From assembly GCF_003043945.1 (NCBI RefSeq), contig NZ_PYXG01000001.1, forward strand, positions 124,001 through 188,000: a stretch of DNA of 64,000 nt. The letters are read 5' to 3'. The stretch comes from Prevotella sp. oral taxon 376 (lineage in GTDB: Bacteria > Bacteroidota > Bacteroidia > Bacteroidales > Bacteroidaceae). Below the pieces are notes generated by a model, which had not been told where the DNA came from, did no database searches, and was given only the letters and a program-made list of their open reading frames with translations. This document shows positions 39,853 to 48,937 of the stretch, piece by piece; position 1 is the stretch's first letter; every line of letters starts with the position of its first letter. The translations under genes and the position numbers were made by a program.

Positions 39853-40941
39853 ATGAGTACTGTTGAGACAGAAAGCCTCTGTGGTCTGAAAAGAGAGGAC
39901 TTTCAGACCACGATAAACGGCAAGAACACAGACCTCTACATTCTTAAGAATCAACAAGGGAACGAAGTTGCAATTACGAATTACGGCGGTGCCATCGTAG
40001 CCATTATGGTTCCCGACAAGAACGGAAACTTAGCCAATGTAATCCAAGGCCATGACAATATTCAAGATGTCATCAACAGTCCTGAACCCTATCTTTCTAC
40101 TTTGATCGGGCGTTATGGCAATCGTATAGCAAAGGGTCGCTTCCAGCTACATGGAAAAGAGTATCATCTGGCCATAAACAATGGTCCTAACAGTCTGCAT
40201 GGCGGCAAACAAGGCTTCAACGCAAAGGTGTGGGACGCCAATCAGGTAAGCACCCAGGCGCTCGTCCTGAAGTATGTCAGTCCCTATGGCGAAGAAGGCT
40301 TCTCCGGCGAAGTTACCGTGTGGGTGGCCTATACTTTTACTGATGACAACGAATTGGTCATTAAATATCAGGCAACAGCCAACAAGAAAACCATTCTGAA
40401 CCTCACCAGCCACGGTTTCTTCTCACTGTCAGGCATTGCTAATCCGACCCCTACTATCGAGAATTTACTCTGTGAGGTCAATGCCGACTATTATCTTCCC
40501 ATTGACGAAACAAGCATCCCCACTGGCGAGATTCGCTTCGTAAAGGACACTCCATTCGACTTCCGTACCCCGAAGCCAGTAGGCCAGGATATTAACGCCG
40601 ACGACGAACAGATCAAAAATGGGGCAGGCTATGACCATTGCTTCGTACTTAACAAGAAGGAAGAGGGCGATCTCAGCTTCGCCGCAAAGGTAACAGAACC
40701 TATCAGCGGACGCAGCATGGAGGTCTACACCACAGAGCCTGGAGTACAGATGTATACCGACAACTGGGCCGATGGCTACAAGGGACAGAACGGGGCCACT
40801 TTCCCCCGTCGCAGCGGAATATGCTTTGAATGCCAGCACTTCCCTGACAGTCCTAACCATCCTTATTTCCCTTCCGTGGTTTTAGAACCGGGACAGACTT
40901 ACAGCCAGAAGACCGTCTACAAATTCGGAACCGAAAAATAA
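39853..40941 (+). CDS. galM: Galactose mutarotase (aldose 1-epimerase)
   Basis: A 362-residue enzyme starting MSTVETESLCGLKREDF, with no signal peptide, hence cytoplasmic. Family motifs: ITNYGGAIVAIMVPDK, NNGPNSLHGGKQGF (substrate His), NLTSHGFFSLSG (catalytic His; the usual NHxYFNL is changed to SHGFFSL), AGYDHCFVLN and FECQHFPDSPNHP with the catalytic Glu. It converts beta-D-galactose to the alpha anomer used by GalK. First gene of the galactose operon. Confidence 0.95.
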   Translation: MSTVETESLCGLKREDFQTTINGKNTDLYILKNQQGNEVAITNYGGAIVAIMVPDKNGNLANVIQGHDNIQDVINSPEPYLSTLIGRYGNRIAKGRFQLHGKEYHLAINNGPNSLHGGKQGFNAKVWDANQVSTQALVLKYVSPYGEEGFSGEVTVWVAYTFTDDNELVIKYQATANKKTILNLTSHGFFSLSGIANPTPTIENLLCEVNADYYLPIDETSIPTGEIRFVKDTPFDFRTPKPVGQDINADDEQIKNGAGYDHCFVLNKKEEGDLSFAAKVTEPISGRSMEVYTTEPGVQMYTDNWADGYKGQNGATFPRRSGICFECQHFPDSPNHPYFPSVVLEPGQTYSQKTVYKFGTEK

Positions 40942-40965
40942 TCGTAAATAAAACATATCACTAAA

Positions 40966-42285
40966 ATGAAAAATCAGACTAAACAAAACGCGAGCATCAT
41001 TGCAATTATCACAATGATGTTCCTCTATGCGATGATCTCGTTCGTAACCAACCTTGCCGCCCCAATCGGTGTCATCTGGAAGAGCCAGTTTGCTGGCGAC
41101 AGCGCCAACACCGTGGGCATGTTGGGTAATGCCATGAACTTCTTGGCTTACCTCTTCATGGGCATTCCCGCAGGTAAGCTTCTGACGAAGATCGGCTATA
41201 AGAAAACCGCCATGATCGGTATCGCCGTTGGCTTTATCGGCGTATTCACCCAGTTTTGCTCAGGGCTTTTCGATCCTGCAACAGCTAAGGTTACAGGATT
41301 CGTCGTTTATCTGCTTGGAGCTTTCATCTCCGGTTTCAGCGTATGCATCCTGAACACCGTGGTAAACCCAATGCTGAACCTTATCGGTGGAGGTGGGAAC
41401 CGTGGCAACCAGCTGAACATGATCGGCGGAACACTGAACTCATTGTCTGGCACATTGACTCCTCTCTTCGTGGGTGCCCTGATCGGTACGGTTACGGCAT
41501 CCACCAAAATGGTCGATGTAAACCTCGTTCTCTATATTGCCATGGCTGTGTTTGCAGCAGCATTTATCATCCTCTGTTTCATCAAGATTGAGGATCCGGA
41601 AATGGGTAAGGTTACCAAAGATACCGTATTTGAACATAGCCCCTGGTCGTTCCGCCATTTCGTTCTGGGCGTTATCGCAATCTTCGTCTATGTTGGCGTC
41701 GAGGTTGGCATCCCGGGAACCTTGATCTACTACTTAAGCGACCAAACTGATGCCGGTGCAGGCCTTACAGGTAATGCCGTCGCAATTGCAGGTTCCGTAG
41801 CAGCCACCTATTGGTTCCTCATGCTGGTAGGGCGTTTCTGCACATCGTTTATTGCCAGCAAGATTTCCAGCAAACAACTGATGACCATTGCCACTTTTGC
41901 AGGCATGCTCCTCGTGTTTGGCGCAATTCTTCTCGGCAGATCTTCAACGGTAGCCATGCCTGTATTCACCGGCGCCTCGTTCGACACCGTTACGGTACCT
42001 GTCGCCGCCTTGTTGCTCGTACTCTGCGGACTTTGCACCTCCATCATGTGGACCAGTATCTTCAACCTTGCCACGGAAGGGCTCGGGAAGTATACCGCTG
42101 CGGCATCCGGCATCTTCATGATGATGGTAGTGGGCGGAGGTCTGCTCCCACTGCTCCAGAGCTTCATTGCCGATAAGGCCACTTATATGACCTCCTACTT
42201 CGTTCCGCTGATTGCGCTGGCTTACATGTTCTTCTATGCTGTCATCGGCTGCAAGAATGTCAACAAGGATATTCCTGTTGAATAA
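40966..42285 (+). CDS. Sugar MFS transporter (glucose/galactose type)
   Basis: A 439-residue inner-membrane protein with about 12 predicted membrane helices and a central cytoplasmic loop (IKIEDPEMGKVTKDTVFEHS). The first helix carries an FVTNLAAPIGVIWKSQF segment, and NPMLNLIGGGGNRGNQLNMIGG resembles the FHS/fucose-galactose permease branch. Its place between galM and galK makes galactose (or lactose-derived hexose) the likely substrate. It lies 24 bases after galM. Confidence 0.88.
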   Translation: MKNQTKQNASIIAIITMMFLYAMISFVTNLAAPIGVIWKSQFAGDSANTVGMLGNAMNFLAYLFMGIPAGKLLTKIGYKKTAMIGIAVGFIGVFTQFCSGLFDPATAKVTGFVVYLLGAFISGFSVCILNTVVNPMLNLIGGGGNRGNQLNMIGGTLNSLSGTLTPLFVGALIGTVTASTKMVDVNLVLYIAMAVFAAAFIILCFIKIEDPEMGKVTKDTVFEHSPWSFRHFVLGVIAIFVYVGVEVGIPGTLIYYLSDQTDAGAGLTGNAVAIAGSVAATYWFLMLVGRFCTSFIASKISSKQLMTIATFAGMLLVFGAILLGRSSTVAMPVFTGASFDTVTVPVAALLLVLCGLCTSIMWTSIFNLATEGLGKYTAAASGIFMMMVVGGGLLPLLQSFIADKATYMTSYFVPLIALAYMFFYAVIGCKNVNKDIPVE

Positions 42286-42312
42286 GTATAATTTAATAAA
42301 CCACATTTGACT

Positions 42313-43473
42313 ATGGATATCGAAAGAGTAAGAAGTCGCTTCATCAAGCACTTTGACGGAAAGACAGGTAACATCTATATGGCTCCAGGCCGCATCAACC
42401 TCATCGGCGAGCATACTGACTATAACGGTGGATTCGTTTTCCCGGGAGCAGTAAACAAGGGAATCATGGCAGAAGTCCGCCCCAACGGACTTGAGACCAT
42501 CATCCTCTATGCCATCGACCTGAAAGACAAGGTTGAGTTCAAGATTAATGACACCGTGGGGCCCCGTGCCTCCTGGGCACGCTATATATACGGCATCGTA
42601 CAAGAAATGAAGGCACTCGGCGTTCCTGTAAAAGGATTCAACGCAGCTTTCTATGGAGATGTGCCGCTCGGAGCCGGAATGTCTTCATCTGCAGCCTTGG
42701 AAAGCTGCTTTGCCTATGCACTAAACGACCTCTTCGGCGACAACAAGGTCTCCAAGTGGGACATGGCCTTGGCAGGACAAGCTACTGAGCATAAGTATGT
42801 AGGTGTCAACTGCGGCATCATGGATCAGTTTGCATCCGTATTCGGAGAAGAAGGAAAACTCATGCGCCTCGACTGCCGCAGCCGCGAGTTTGAGTATTAT
42901 CCGTTCAACCCACAGGGATACAAGCTTGTTCTCGTCAACTCCAAAGTGAAGCACGAGCTTGTAGGGTCGCCTTACAACGACCGCCGCAATTCCTGCGAGA
43001 ATGTTGTCAAGGCTCTCTGTGCGCACTTCCCCACGAAGAAATTTGAAACCCTACGCGATGCCGAATGGGACGAACTCGAAGCTGTCAAGGCCGAGGTTTC
43101 CGTGGAAGACTATACTCGCGCCCATTTCGTGTTAGGCGAGAAAGATCGTGTGCTGGCTGTGTGCGATGCCCTCGAGAAAGGCGACTACGAGACCGTAGGA
43201 CAGAAGATGTACGAGACTCACAAGGGGCTGAGCAAGGAATACGAGGTATCGTGTGAGGAACTCGACTTCCTGAATGAACTGGCTAAAGAGAACGGAGTAA
43301 CCGGCAGTCGCATCATGGGCGGAGGCTTTGGCGGCTGCACCATCAACCTGGTAAAGGACGATCTCTACGACCGCTTCATCGCTGTCGCCAAGGAGAAGTT
43401 CAATGCCAAGTATGGGCACGAGCCAGAAGTCTACGATGTAGTGATTAGTCAGGGCGCACACAAAGTGTGCTAA
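42313..43473 (+). CDS. galK: Galactokinase
   Basis: A 386-residue GHMP kinase. The galactokinase signature APGRINLIGEHTDYNGGFVFP is present near residue 25. The ATP-binding PLGAGMSSSAALE and the C-terminal MGGGFGGCTINLV motif follow. It phosphorylates alpha-D-galactose to galactose-1-phosphate. ATG 42313 (MDIERVRSRF) is used. Ends in a strong terminator; galT and galE are not in the window. Confidence 0.97.
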   Translation: MDIERVRSRFIKHFDGKTGNIYMAPGRINLIGEHTDYNGGFVFPGAVNKGIMAEVRPNGLETIILYAIDLKDKVEFKINDTVGPRASWARYIYGIVQEMKALGVPVKGFNAAFYGDVPLGAGMSSSAALESCFAYALNDLFGDNKVSKWDMALAGQATEHKYVGVNCGIMDQFASVFGEEGKLMRLDCRSREFEYYPFNPQGYKLVLVNSKVKHELVGSPYNDRRNSCENVVKALCAHFPTKKFETLRDAEWDELEAVKAEVSVEDYTRAHFVLGEKDRVLAVCDALEKGDYETVGQKMYETHKGLSKEYEVSCEELDFLNELAKENGVTGSRIMGGGFGGCTINLVKDDLYDRFIAVAKEKFNAKYGHEPEVYDVVISQGAHKVC

Positions 43474-43537
43474 TGCCTTGCGATTTAAAACACAGAGGCA
43501 AATCTCGCCTAAGAGGATATTATAGGAATACTTTTAC

Positions 43538-43578
43538 AACTCCCCGTTCTCTCTATGAAGAGAACGGGGAGTTTCTTT
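43538..43578 (+). terminator. Terminator of the galactose operon
   Basis: A perfect 15-bp stem, AACTCCCCGTTCTCT (43538-43552) / AGAGAACGGGGAGTT (43559-43573), has a 6-base loop and is followed by TTCTTT. It is 65 bases after the galK stop. Confidence 0.92.
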
Positions 43579-43625
43579 ATCCTCCACCATTATAGATTGG
43601 GCATTATAAATCTTCAAAGTAAAAG

Positions 43626-43702
43626 GCCGTCAAAAAGAAGACGGGAAGCCGTTAAAAGGAAGATAGGAAGCCGTTAAAAGCTTTCCTTTTAACGGCCTTT
43701 TA
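43626..43702. repeat. 22-bp-period repeat array with hairpin, locus 5
   Basis: GCCGTCAAAAAG, GCCGTTAAAAGG and GCCGTTAAAAGC start at 43626, 43648 and 43670, exactly 22 bp apart. The third unit forms a perfect 11-bp hairpin with CTTTTAACGGC (43686-43696), loop CTTTC. The hairpin closely resembles that of locus 3 (CCGTTARAAG-N5-CTTYTAACGG). It lies between the convergent galK and discoidin-lipoprotein genes, flanked by their two terminators; nothing else is seen in that 334-bp gap. Confidence 0.85.
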
Positions 43703-43750
43703 GCACAACCTGTGAATACTCCGTTCCTTGAGCTTCTTCCATAGAGATAA

Positions 43751-43786
43751 AAAGACTCCCGCTGTTTTTTCAAAAGCAGCGGGAGT
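43751..43786 (-). terminator. Terminator of the susC2-GH18 operon
   Basis: ACTCCCGCTG (43755-43764) and CAGCGGGAGT (43777-43786) form a perfect 10-bp stem that extends through TTTT/AAAA pairs. On the minus strand it is followed by CTTTTTATC. It begins 21 bases after the stop at 43808. Confidence 0.9.
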
Positions 43787-43807
43787 AAATATAAAGAAAA
43801 CGAATTC

Positions 43808-44860
43808 TTACTTGAATAAGCGCACCTCATTGAGGAATATCTGGGATTCACCACTGATAGAAGAGATGAAGCGAATCCAGATGTGGCGCACATTCTGCGA
43901 ACCATAGAACACGATGTTCCACTTATCGGCGGGTCCGGCGGGAGCGGTCTGGCAAGTTGCGAAGCCCAGACGGGTGAACTCTTCTTCCGCAACCTCATAC
44001 ATCGGCTTCTCGGATGTAGAGCCTAAAATCTCTATTTTCTTTGGGAAAAACTCGCTCAAATTCGATCCCCAAAGAAAGCCGCAGGGAGTAAACTGAATAG
44101 CGGAAAATGCCGTGGTCGACCTCAAATCTATCTTCATGAACTGGTTAGACTCGTCGGAAACGAAATATCTCGTATAGGTATCATCGCTCCCATCACTCAA
44201 TTCTAATCCGATTCCACCATAACTACCAGCATTCACATCATAGTCCGAGGTATTCAGTTGCGTGAGTCCGTCAATCGTTCCGTTGACATCTACCCAGCGC
44301 ACTTCCTTTGCAAGTTCCCAGAGATAGGAATTATACTTATCGCTAATCTTTACCTCGTCGGAGCTGATAATGGTGAAAGCCGCGATACCGGTCTCGCTCT
44401 CCGCGAGTGTGAGAAGCTCCTGCGATGCATCATCAAGAGCCACCTTGAAGACCTCAGTGCTTTCCAGTTCACCCTTCTTTACCGTAACGGTAGTATTCTC
44501 CAGTTTAAATGCAGCAGCGCTCAAAGCCTTATGATCCTCCGCATTGGCAGCGGGAATCCGGCCGTTGTCTATCTTGAGACTGAAAGTAAGATCCTTATCG
44601 GATACCGTGGTGAGCTGCACCTTGAAGCAGAGCGTATCTGCCGGAATTTCCAATTCGTTAGAAGAACCCTTTTGAGCATAGGTCGTAGACTTGAAGTTCT
44701 TCGGCACATAGGCTCGGTTATCGATGTAAGCCACGGGCGAAAAATCCTCTCCTACCGACGGATAGAGCGTTGCCCCCACCTCCTGCTCACTCTGGCAGGC
44801 TGCCAGCAAAAGGAATGCCGGCATTGCCATAAAAGTTGATTTGATGATATTCTTAATCAT
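43808..44860 (-). CDS. Discoidin (F5/8 type C)-like surface lipoprotein
   Basis: A 350-residue lipoprotein with lipobox FLLLAAC (Cys22). The first half (about 30-180) looks like the DUF1735 module common in surface glycan-binding proteins (VQLTTVSDKDLTFSLKIDNG). The second half (about 190-350) resembles an F5/8 type C carbohydrate-binding fold ending RHIWIRFISSISGESQIFLNEVRLF. It is the last gene after susC-susD-GH18-LamG, the same arrangement as known N-glycan loci of Bacteroides (a DUF1735 protein next to a GH18 endoglycosidase). Its likely role is to hold glycan at the cell surface. Confidence 0.8.
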   Translation of the reverse strand: MIKNIIKSTFMAMPAFLLLAACQSEQEVGATLYPSVGEDFSPVAYIDNRAYVPKNFKSTTYAQKGSSNELEIPADTLCFKVQLTTVSDKDLTFSLKIDNGRIPAANAEDHKALSAAAFKLENTTVTVKKGELESTEVFKVALDDASQELLTLAESETGIAAFTIISSDEVKISDKYNSYLWELAKEVRWVDVNGTIDGLTQLNTSDYDVNAGSYGGIGLELSDGSDDTYTRYFVSDESNQFMKIDLRSTTAFSAIQFTPCGFLWGSNLSEFFPKKIEILGSTSEKPMYEVAEEEFTRLGFATCQTAPAGPADKWNIVFYGSQNVRHIWIRFISSISGESQIFLNEVRLFK

Positions 44861-44883
44861 TTTTCTTGAATTCTTTTAATGTT

Positions 44884-46080
44884 TTACTTTCCGTCAATTC
44901 TCACATCTGGCGTCCAAACAATATCCCTATAAAGCAAAGGCTGCGGTACGAGCGCAGTATTACCATTCTTTCGGACATCGCTGAAACTATTCCCTGAACC
45001 TTCGTCCATCTTGAAATAAGCATACAATCCCTCTGAGTTCGGATCAGCCGCATACATATTGTTCGCAATCTGAGGCTGCGACAGAGCCTTGGTCCAAACA
45101 CGGATCTCGCTCATCATCACATTACCCTTTAAATAAGTGAAACGCTCATCGTCAGAGTTGCCGGCATGCCAGTTATCCTTGTCAATGTTCACGGCCTTAC
45201 CTGGCAGAGCTACTGTGTTGTCAAGAACTCCGTTCACATAAAGACTCAAAGATGTACCCGTACAAACTATGGCTATGTGATACCAAGTATTGATGGCAAA
45301 CTTCATATTGCTGTTCATCTGGCTGCCTTGCGTCTTTATGTTCATGCGATTGCCCTCGATGGGCGCGTCGCCGAAGCGTGTGAATATCTCGCCTCCGTCG
45401 CTGCCCCATCCGCTGAAAAGCTGCTGGTTGTTCATTTCACCCACCTTGGTGCCGAGCTTATCAATGTTGACACAAAACTCGACGGTCCATTGAGTGGCGT
45501 TGAAATCCTCTTTCATGTGGAAGACAATAGGATTATTGGCACTATAGGAGGGCACGGCCTGGCGCACTACCTTGTCGAGCAGGTAGATCATGGAGCCTCC
45601 GGAGTTGAGTACGCTCTGCCTGCCGTCCTTGCTTACTAACTTCAAAGGTAAGGCGAACTTTTCGGCATTCGCTTTCTGCTCCTCCGTAAAAGGCTTTACC
45701 GTGATGTTGACTGCCTCCGACAGCGTCTGTCCAGCCTCTATATTTAGTTCCTTAGAGGTCATGGCATAACCACTGGTTGGCAACATCTTATAGGTAGTGA
45801 AGTTCTCGGTATTATATCGATCGAGAGCTTCCTGATCGAGCTGTATCTCGAATTTGGCTGCCGTCTCGGCAGGAGAAGACAGCTGCACATTGAAGCTGGT
45901 CTCGGTAACTCCCTCGTCCTCCACGATCAACTTCTGCGTCGTGTTGGCATTGGTCTTCGTCTGCGCGAAGAAAGCTTGGTTCTCAAGCACGGAGTACTCG
46001 GCGTCCTCACACGAACAGAAAGCCATAAACACAAGTCCTACGAGTGCCAGTAGTATGGATTTTCTCTTATACTGATACAT
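44884..46080 (-). CDS. DUF1735 + LamG (concanavalin-like) surface lipoprotein
   Basis: A 398-residue lipoprotein; the signal peptide ends FMAFCSC, with the lipidated Cys most likely Cys24. DUF1735-like region at about 28-165 (SPAETAAKFEIQLDQEALDRYNTENFTTYKMLP). A LamG/concanavalin-like lectin domain fills about 180-390 (WTVEFCVNIDKLG, INTWYHIAIVCTGTSLSLYVNG, GNVMMSEIRVWTKALS, GLYAYFKMDEGSGN). Likely a surface glycan-binding protein paired with the GH18 upstream; 25 bases separate the two. Confidence 0.87.
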   Translation of the reverse strand: MYQYKRKSILLALVGLVFMAFCSCEDAEYSVLENQAFFAQTKTNANTTQKLIVEDEGVTETSFNVQLSSPAETAAKFEIQLDQEALDRYNTENFTTYKMLPTSGYAMTSKELNIEAGQTLSEAVNITVKPFTEEQKANAEKFALPLKLVSKDGRQSVLNSGGSMIYLLDKVVRQAVPSYSANNPIVFHMKEDFNATQWTVEFCVNIDKLGTKVGEMNNQQLFSGWGSDGGEIFTRFGDAPIEGNRMNIKTQGSQMNSNMKFAINTWYHIAIVCTGTSLSLYVNGVLDNTVALPGKAVNIDKDNWHAGNSDDERFTYLKGNVMMSEIRVWTKALSQPQIANNMYAADPNSEGLYAYFKMDEGSGNSFSDVRKNGNTALVPQPLLYRDIVWTPDVRIDGK

Positions 46081-46105
46081 ATTATTTACTTTATTGATTT
46101 GTAGA

Positions 46106-47293
46106 TTATTTATTGGTGGGGTTCATTAACTGAATGGCCATACGCAGATTAGGATAGGTATTGATGGTACCTGCAGCCTTGTATTCATATTCCATATGAT
46201 AGGTTCCCATACCTCCTTTGCGATAAGTTTGTCCGTCAAATTCTGGATTGAAAAGGGCAAAAGCTGCAGAGACCCGGGCAAGCCATCTTTTCGAATCTTT
46301 CTTCCATGTCATGAATTCCTCGGGAAGCAGCCCATCATACAGATGCTGATTCTCTATTCCCTCTGCCATAATATAAGAATGATTCGTAATGTTGTTACCA
46401 TTCTCATAATTACAAGTTATGATAATCTTGCGAGCCAGCTGTTCCGGAGTCAACACTTCCTTCCAGTGGTTCAGCTGTCTGTCGAAACGAGCCTGGGTGT
46501 TTGACGGTCTGGCCAAATGATAATCAGAATCATAGGCCTGCAAGATGAAATAGTCAAAGTAATCAGCATACTTGGTTGGTATGTCCTCGGGCTTTCCATC
46601 TACTACGAGCATCTTAGCAGTACCAGAATGCGGGCCAAGTTCCGTGGCAAGCGTCTCGATAAACTTGTCCATGCAACCCTCGTTTCTCCATAACTCCTCC
46701 TCCGGGGTAAAGCCTATCTGTGGCAAGCCATACTCCGCATCAATGTCGAAGCCGTCGTAGTTATACTTGCTGATGGTGTCGAGAATGGCCTTAGCATACT
46801 TCTCGGTTGCGGCAAGCTTCTCCTCTGATGTCTCACCCCAGCCCCAGAACTCATGCCGCCAGTTCTTGTCAGGGTTCTGCTCCGTCCAACCATCAGGGGC
46901 ATCTGGAGTCAACTGGTCGCCGATGTCGTGCACCTGCCAACAGATGAGTACTTTAGTACCCTTTACCTTCTGTACATATTCAAGGTCTTCTTTCTGTGCC
47001 GGAGTGAGGTTCTTAAAGTTGCCCCACAGCGATACGAAGTCCACACTGTCAGGGAGCCCTGACAACGACTTCTCCAAAGAGGCATCACGTCCTGCCCAGC
47101 CACCAAACCAGCCAAAGGCTACGGGATGGTCGCTTTTCTTGTAATTGCGGAGTTGCGCATAATAGGCCTCGCTCCTGATATTCGCCGTAAGGTCGGTCGG
47201 ATTCTGTATCTCCGTATCAGTCCAGTCACTACAGGAGGCCATCGCCATTACGGCTCCTGTCGCTAAAAGAATCGATTTTACTATTTTCTTCAT
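46106..47293 (-). CDS. GH18 endo-beta-N-acetylglucosaminidase (lipoprotein)
   Basis: A 395-residue surface lipoprotein: signal peptide MKKIVKSILLATGAVMAMASC (Cys21). The catalytic GH18 motif DGFDIDAE is complete (Asp180 to Glu187, Glu187 the proton donor). HPVAFGWFGGWAGRD and FILQAYDSDY fit the Endo-F/Endo-H-like branch that cuts between the two core GlcNAc residues of N-glycans rather than chitinases. Between susD and two DUF1735-type lectin lipoproteins, it matches the layout of N-glycan utilisation loci. Specificity (high-mannose or complex) is not readable. Confidence 0.9.
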   Translation of the reverse strand: MKKIVKSILLATGAVMAMASCSDWTDTEIQNPTDLTANIRSEAYYAQLRNYKKSDHPVAFGWFGGWAGRDASLEKSLSGLPDSVDFVSLWGNFKNLTPAQKEDLEYVQKVKGTKVLICWQVHDIGDQLTPDAPDGWTEQNPDKNWRHEFWGWGETSEEKLAATEKYAKAILDTISKYNYDGFDIDAEYGLPQIGFTPEEELWRNEGCMDKFIETLATELGPHSGTAKMLVVDGKPEDIPTKYADYFDYFILQAYDSDYHLARPSNTQARFDRQLNHWKEVLTPEQLARKIIITCNYENGNNITNHSYIMAEGIENQHLYDGLLPEEFMTWKKDSKRWLARVSAAFALFNPEFDGQTYRKGGMGTYHMEYEYKAAGTINTYPNLRMAIQLMNPTNK

Positions 47294-47335
47294 CTTCTTA
47301 AAGGTCTTTTAATTGTTGATAGATTGATGCCTACT

Positions 47336-48907
47336 TTAGTTCCACCACTTCTTCTGCCACCACATCGGGGTCGCATAGTCGTCCGCTCCGCCCAGCATCT
47401 GGCGGGCTTTCTCCAGATTGACAGGATTTTCGGTCATCTCCGTGTCGGCAAATGGTATGCGGTTCGGCACCTTGATGGAGTAAGCCGTGGTCTGGTCTAC
47501 GGCAAAAACTTGTGGATAACCCGTACGACGCAGTTCACTCCAGCCCTCTTGTCCACAGGGGAAAAGAGCTATCCATTTCTGCGTGATGAGCCGTTCCATT
47601 TTCTGCTCGGTCGTAGCCGAATCATCCCACTTCACGGTGATGTTGCTCATGTGCGTGGCAGAATGACTGAAACCGCCTTGCGCATCTTGATAATCAGCTT
47701 GCACGCTCCAGGCGTTGTTGAGATAGGAGCTGGCGTCGCCGGCCTCCCATTGCTTGAAAGAGGTGGATATGGCTTTATTGTAAAGGCTCTCCACAGAGTT
47801 CTCACCCATGTTCCGCCAACCGATAAGAAGTCCCTCCGCACGACAGAACCACATCTCAGCCGCAGTAAGCCAGACTCCCTTGGTAGTATTGGTCACATTA
47901 GCCGCCGAATAAAGCGGATCAGCCACCGACTTATTACCGATCTTGGCACCAGCACGGCAACCGATAATAGCTCGCGAACCAGACGGGCGCTCTGCTACCT
48001 CCTTAAAATACTTGGCGATACGAGGATCGTCATAACCGTTCATAAAACTCTCCAAATCGGCACAGGCACGACTGTCGCCCCACTCCACAGAGGTCTTATA
48101 AAGACCGTGCGGTGTGTAGCTGATAGCCAGGTTGTCCTCATTCTCCTCAATGACTCCTGCCGCCACGGCTTCCTCACCCACTCTCTGGGCGGTCTCTGGG
48201 TCTACGCCACTCATTCGGATGGCCATGCGCAGCTTCAGAGAGTTGGCAAACTTCATCCACTTCACGAACTTGCCGTCATAGACCTTGTCAAAAGTCTGGT
48301 TTGCAGTATAAGCCGGTTCGCTCACCAGAGGCTTCAAGATGGCAAGAGCCTCGTCCAAATCGGCAATGATATGGGCATACACCTCTTGCTGTGAGGAATA
48401 GGCATTGACATCATCCTGCACGGCACCAATGGGAAACGGGCCATACAAATCGGTCATCGTCAGATAACCCTGCGCACGCAGAATGAGAGCCCAGGCATAA
48501 TTGAGGTCCTTTTTCCCGTTACAGAGACGCACGATCTCATTGAAGGCCGAAGTAAACTTCGGAGTGAGCGATTTGAATGGATAACGCACCCAGTTTACGG
48601 GAGCATTCATCGTGGCGAAGTTGGCCCCGTTCCATCCATTATTGGCATAAGTCATGTAACGAGCCAGGTAATTGCCAATGAGATCATGGTCCATCTGGAA
48701 GTCGTTCTCCTGTTCAGGGAACACGGCGTTCTGCATCTGCACGAGGAAGGATCCTATGGTGTAGTTGTCTCTTCCCAGTTCTTCCGCCGACGCGGAACTG
48801 CCCGGGCGGTTGGCATCCTCAAAGCCCGCGGTGCATGACACAAGCCCGAACAAGCTTATCATGACAACTCCCATCAAGGTTGCCTTGGAAAAATATTTCT
48901 TAATCAT
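47336..48907 (-). CDS. SusD/RagB-family outer-membrane lipoprotein (SusD-like group 2)
   Basis: A 523-residue lipoprotein with lipobox ending LVSC (Cys25). Typical blocks: YAWALILRAQGYLTMTDLYGPFPIG, DLDEALAILKPL, KWMKFANSLKLRMAIRMSGVD, WFCRAEGLLIGW and the C-terminal QKWIALFPCGQEGWSELRRTGYP with IPFADTE. This is the SusD subgroup that accompanies N-glycan and host-glycan loci. It forms the lid of the SusC encoded immediately upstream (30-base gap). Confidence 0.95.
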   Translation of the reverse strand: MIKKYFSKATLMGVVMISLFGLVSCTAGFEDANRPGSSASAEELGRDNYTIGSFLVQMQNAVFPEQENDFQMDHDLIGNYLARYMTYANNGWNGANFATMNAPVNWVRYPFKSLTPKFTSAFNEIVRLCNGKKDLNYAWALILRAQGYLTMTDLYGPFPIGAVQDDVNAYSSQQEVYAHIIADLDEALAILKPLVSEPAYTANQTFDKVYDGKFVKWMKFANSLKLRMAIRMSGVDPETAQRVGEEAVAAGVIEENEDNLAISYTPHGLYKTSVEWGDSRACADLESFMNGYDDPRIAKYFKEVAERPSGSRAIIGCRAGAKIGNKSVADPLYSAANVTNTTKGVWLTAAEMWFCRAEGLLIGWRNMGENSVESLYNKAISTSFKQWEAGDASSYLNNAWSVQADYQDAQGGFSHSATHMSNITVKWDDSATTEQKMERLITQKWIALFPCGQEGWSELRRTGYPQVFAVDQTTAYSIKVPNRIPFADTEMTENPVNLEKARQMLGGADDYATPMWWQKKWWN

Positions 48908-48937
48908 TTGTTCGTATTATTATTTTAGATGTAACTG